A stretch of DNA of 64,000 nt, taken from contig SDOX01000005.1 of NCBI GenBank assembly GCA_004565275.1, positions 294,051 to 358,050 of the forward strand. The letters run 5' to 3'. Position 1 is the stretch's first letter, and every line of letters begins with the position of its first letter. Positions 61,896 through 64,000 of the stretch are shown here, piece after piece. The translations under genes were made by a program, and so were the position numbers. The notes under the pieces were generated by a model. It did no database searches, had not been told where the DNA came from, and saw nothing but the letters and a program-made list of their open reading frames with translations. The DNA is from Nannochloropsis salina CCMP1776. Its lineage: Eukaryota > Sar > Eustigmatophyceae > Eustigmatales > Monodopsidaceae.

Positions 61896-62703
61896 CTTAT
61901 GGGGCAAATTTACCACGCAGTACCCTTATATGAGGCGTATAGATTGATTATGAGGCCCCACGGCAGATAAATATCGGAAGCAATAACGTTCTTGTAAACA
62001 CCCTAGGCTTCTCGGAGCAAGGAAATGACCCTTCGCCTGCCTGTAGCTGGAAGGTCAAAGCTCACGATGATAATCATCGGAGAAAATGATTAGATGGTAC
62101 AACGCCTTCATTCCTCAGCAACTTTCCGTGTGATCTCCGCACATGCTTCCCCAACGAGGGTAACATAGAGCTTCAAAATCTCGTAGAACTAGAGTCTAGT
62201 GCATTGGGAGGAAGAAGGCAGGGGCAGGAGGTCGAGGTCCCGCCCTCCCCCCGGCCGCAACATACGAGAACCCTTTCTTTGTCGCGCGGTTCCATGCTCG
62301 ACTTCTTTTGCTACATCATCCCCGCATAAACCAAAATAATCCTTGCTAACATTGACGCTCCTGGGATGCTTTGGCTTGGCGTCGTGTCAAACGGCTGGGT
62401 TTAAACGACGACCGAGTCGCTGTCGGGGCAGGAAGGCCACCTTCTGCAGAAAACGACCTGGAAAACGGAAGGGGACCGTCGGCAACCTTACATTAAACTA
62501 CCCACATCGTGACCATTTCCATGAGGCATCGATGATATCATGTTTCATTCGCACCAGAGGTCGGGTCTCACTGCGGTGCCGTGCTTCTCACACGTTGGCC
62601 TCCCTTGCTCCTTCTGACAGGCCGGCTCAGGGAACAAAGACACTTGCGTCTCCTTCCTCTGCCTCACCGCCATAACCAGCAACGTTCCACCAAAATAACG
62701 AAC
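61896..62703. other. Divergent intergenic region
   Basis: About 800 bases between the DysF gene and the P450. Only short ORFs; no repeats or RNA genes recognised. Confidence 0.4.
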
Positions 62704-64000
62704 ATGGCGCTTAAGGTGGACGAGTTGAGCCCATCCCAGCTCATAACGATGGTACTTGACAAATTTGGGCGTTGAAAGTGGAGTACTGTGAGGGGAAGGA
62801 CACGATACACCTGCGAACATGGTACTACTACAGCTTTCTCATTATTATCATTTTGTCCCGCACAGTTCATCATCATGAGTATAATCACATACTTTATTGT
62901 CATCCACGTCGTTTTCTTCCTGATGGACGTGATAAAGCTCAGCAAAATACCAGGACCAGTCCCTGTGCCAGTTCTGGGCAACCTGTACGACCGTATGGCC
63001 CTTACCTCGGTACGTCCTGCGAGCTCTTCTTCCACCGGGTCTTCTTTTTATGGTGACGTGCCAACACAATAAAACCGCTTTACTCCCCATTTTCATGGAA
63101 ACCGGTCACGAATCCCTCCCACATCTCTGCTTTCCTCGTGACAACAGTTCATCGGCTGGCTAAGCAAGCTGAGACGCAAGTATGGAAAGATTTACCGGGT
63201 GTTCACAGGCTCACGGGCCTACGTGGTGTTGATGGATAAGGTTGCCGCACGCGAGGCCCTGAGTGACCCCCGCACGTTCGTGAAGGGCCCAGATTACAAG
63301 GATAAATTCTCCTTCGTCTTCGGGGACGGCCTTGTGACCAGCGTGGGCGACAAGCACAAGGCCGACCGCGCTTTGTTCGCCAAGTATTTCACGCAGAAGA
63401 AGATTGAGACGCATCTGCCCGTTTTGTGCGAGCAAACTCTGCAGGCGATCAACACGGAAATGGAACCGCACGTGGGCCAGGTGGTCGACCTGGAACACTT
63501 CTTCTCCATCCTGGCCTTTAAGATGTTTTGCCGGTTCGCGATCAACCACGAGTTCGCCGATTCGGAAGTGTGGAGCGAACTCACGTCCCGGGGCTCCAAC
63601 ATCATCGGCGAGAGCATCGTCTTGGGCATCCCAGTCACGACCTGGATCCCGCGGGTCAAGAAGCTCCTGGAGGACGCGGAGAGGTTCCATCGCGTCTGCG
63701 ATCCCTTGATCGACGCGCGCATCCTGGCCTTGCAAAAGGGAGAAGAGATGGTGGACGATCCATTGACAGTCATGGTCCAGGAAAAGATGACCCGCAAACA
63801 AATGTACAGCCACCTAGTCACCATGTTAGCCGCTGGTCACGACACGACTGCCTTCTGCACCTGCTACACGCTTTTCCTCCTCGCCAAAAATCCCAAGATT
63901 CAAGCCAAACTCAAGGCGGAGGTCAAACGTGTCCTTGGAAACCGGACCAACATTACGCCCGAGGACATATCCCAGTTGACGTACGCGAAGAATTGTTTCC
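62704..64000 (+). CDS. Cytochrome P450, 5' part (truncated by window end)
   Basis: Exons 62704-62751, 62866-63009 and 63148 onward join in phase 0 (GTACTT and GTACGT donors, CACAG and CAACAG acceptors). The N-terminus has a membrane helix (SIITYFIVIHVVFFLMDVI) followed by the proline hinge IPGPVPVPVLGNL. Later come FVKGPDYKDKFSFVFGDGL (B'-C region), KADRALFAKYFTQKKIE (C helix), MTRKQMYSHLVTMLAAGHDT and TAFCT, in which AGHDTT is the oxygen-activating I-helix motif. The heme-binding Cys motif lies beyond the window. ER membrane location is expected. Subfamily and substrate cannot be told from this part. Confidence 0.9.

Overview
This 64 kb window is compact nuclear DNA from a eukaryotic microalga, most likely a photosynthetic stramenopile (heterokont) of the Nannochloropsis/eustigmatophyte kind. 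That placement is inference. It rests on moderately high GC, genes packed on both strands with short (about 65-300 nt) GT-AG introns, and plastid presequences ending in ASAF-like motifs. The clearest case is the FKBP at 10.9 kb (ASSF followed by LAP, then a twin-arginine signal). A run of 100 N at 47438-47537 marks a scaffold gap.

Layout. 0-14 kb: a leucine-carboxyl-methyltransferase-like enzyme, a UBA/SUMO-binding protein, a fused PurK-PurE purine enzyme, an MFSD5/MOT2-type molybdate transporter with a plastid-like presequence, pyrroline-5-carboxylate reductase, a thylakoid-lumen FKBP isomerase and a TMEM209-like nuclear envelope protein. 14-17.4 kb: a gene-poor island with short tandem repeats and dispersed repeats. 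17.4-20.2 kb: a GT34-type Golgi glycosyltransferase, apparently damaged, convergent with a membrane-anchored methyltransferase. 21-30 kb: a very unusual cytidine-deaminase fusion, a Tudor/chromo-like plus winged-helix protein, a HIT zinc-finger protein (ZNHIT3 type) and a PHBH-fold flavin monooxygenase. 30-37 kb: an R2R3-MYB factor and a SohB/S49 membrane peptidase. 37-44 kb: the selenocysteine elongation factor EEFSEC, with what looks like a duplicated domain IV, and CNOT9. 44-51 kb: one or two genes of extreme low complexity that end in a duplicated GW...YYxRPG...DYF module, two BRCT domains and a BAH domain. 51-64 kb: malate synthase, a hidden three-exon small gene sharing its start with YbeY, two coiled-coil proteins (one with a DysF domain), a bulb-lectin-like membrane protein and the 5' part of a cytochrome P450.

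The genes do not form a pathway; this is an ordinary eukaryotic housekeeping neighbourhood. EEFSEC implies that the organism makes selenoproteins. Malate synthase implies a glyoxylate cycle. The FKBP, and possibly the transporter and YbeY, point to a plastid. Exon joins below were chosen by hand from GT-AG sites with matching phase and are predictions. Several N-termini (malate synthase, the 57 kb coiled-coil gene, ProC) remain open. No rRNA, tRNA, CRISPR array or clear transposable element was recognised.
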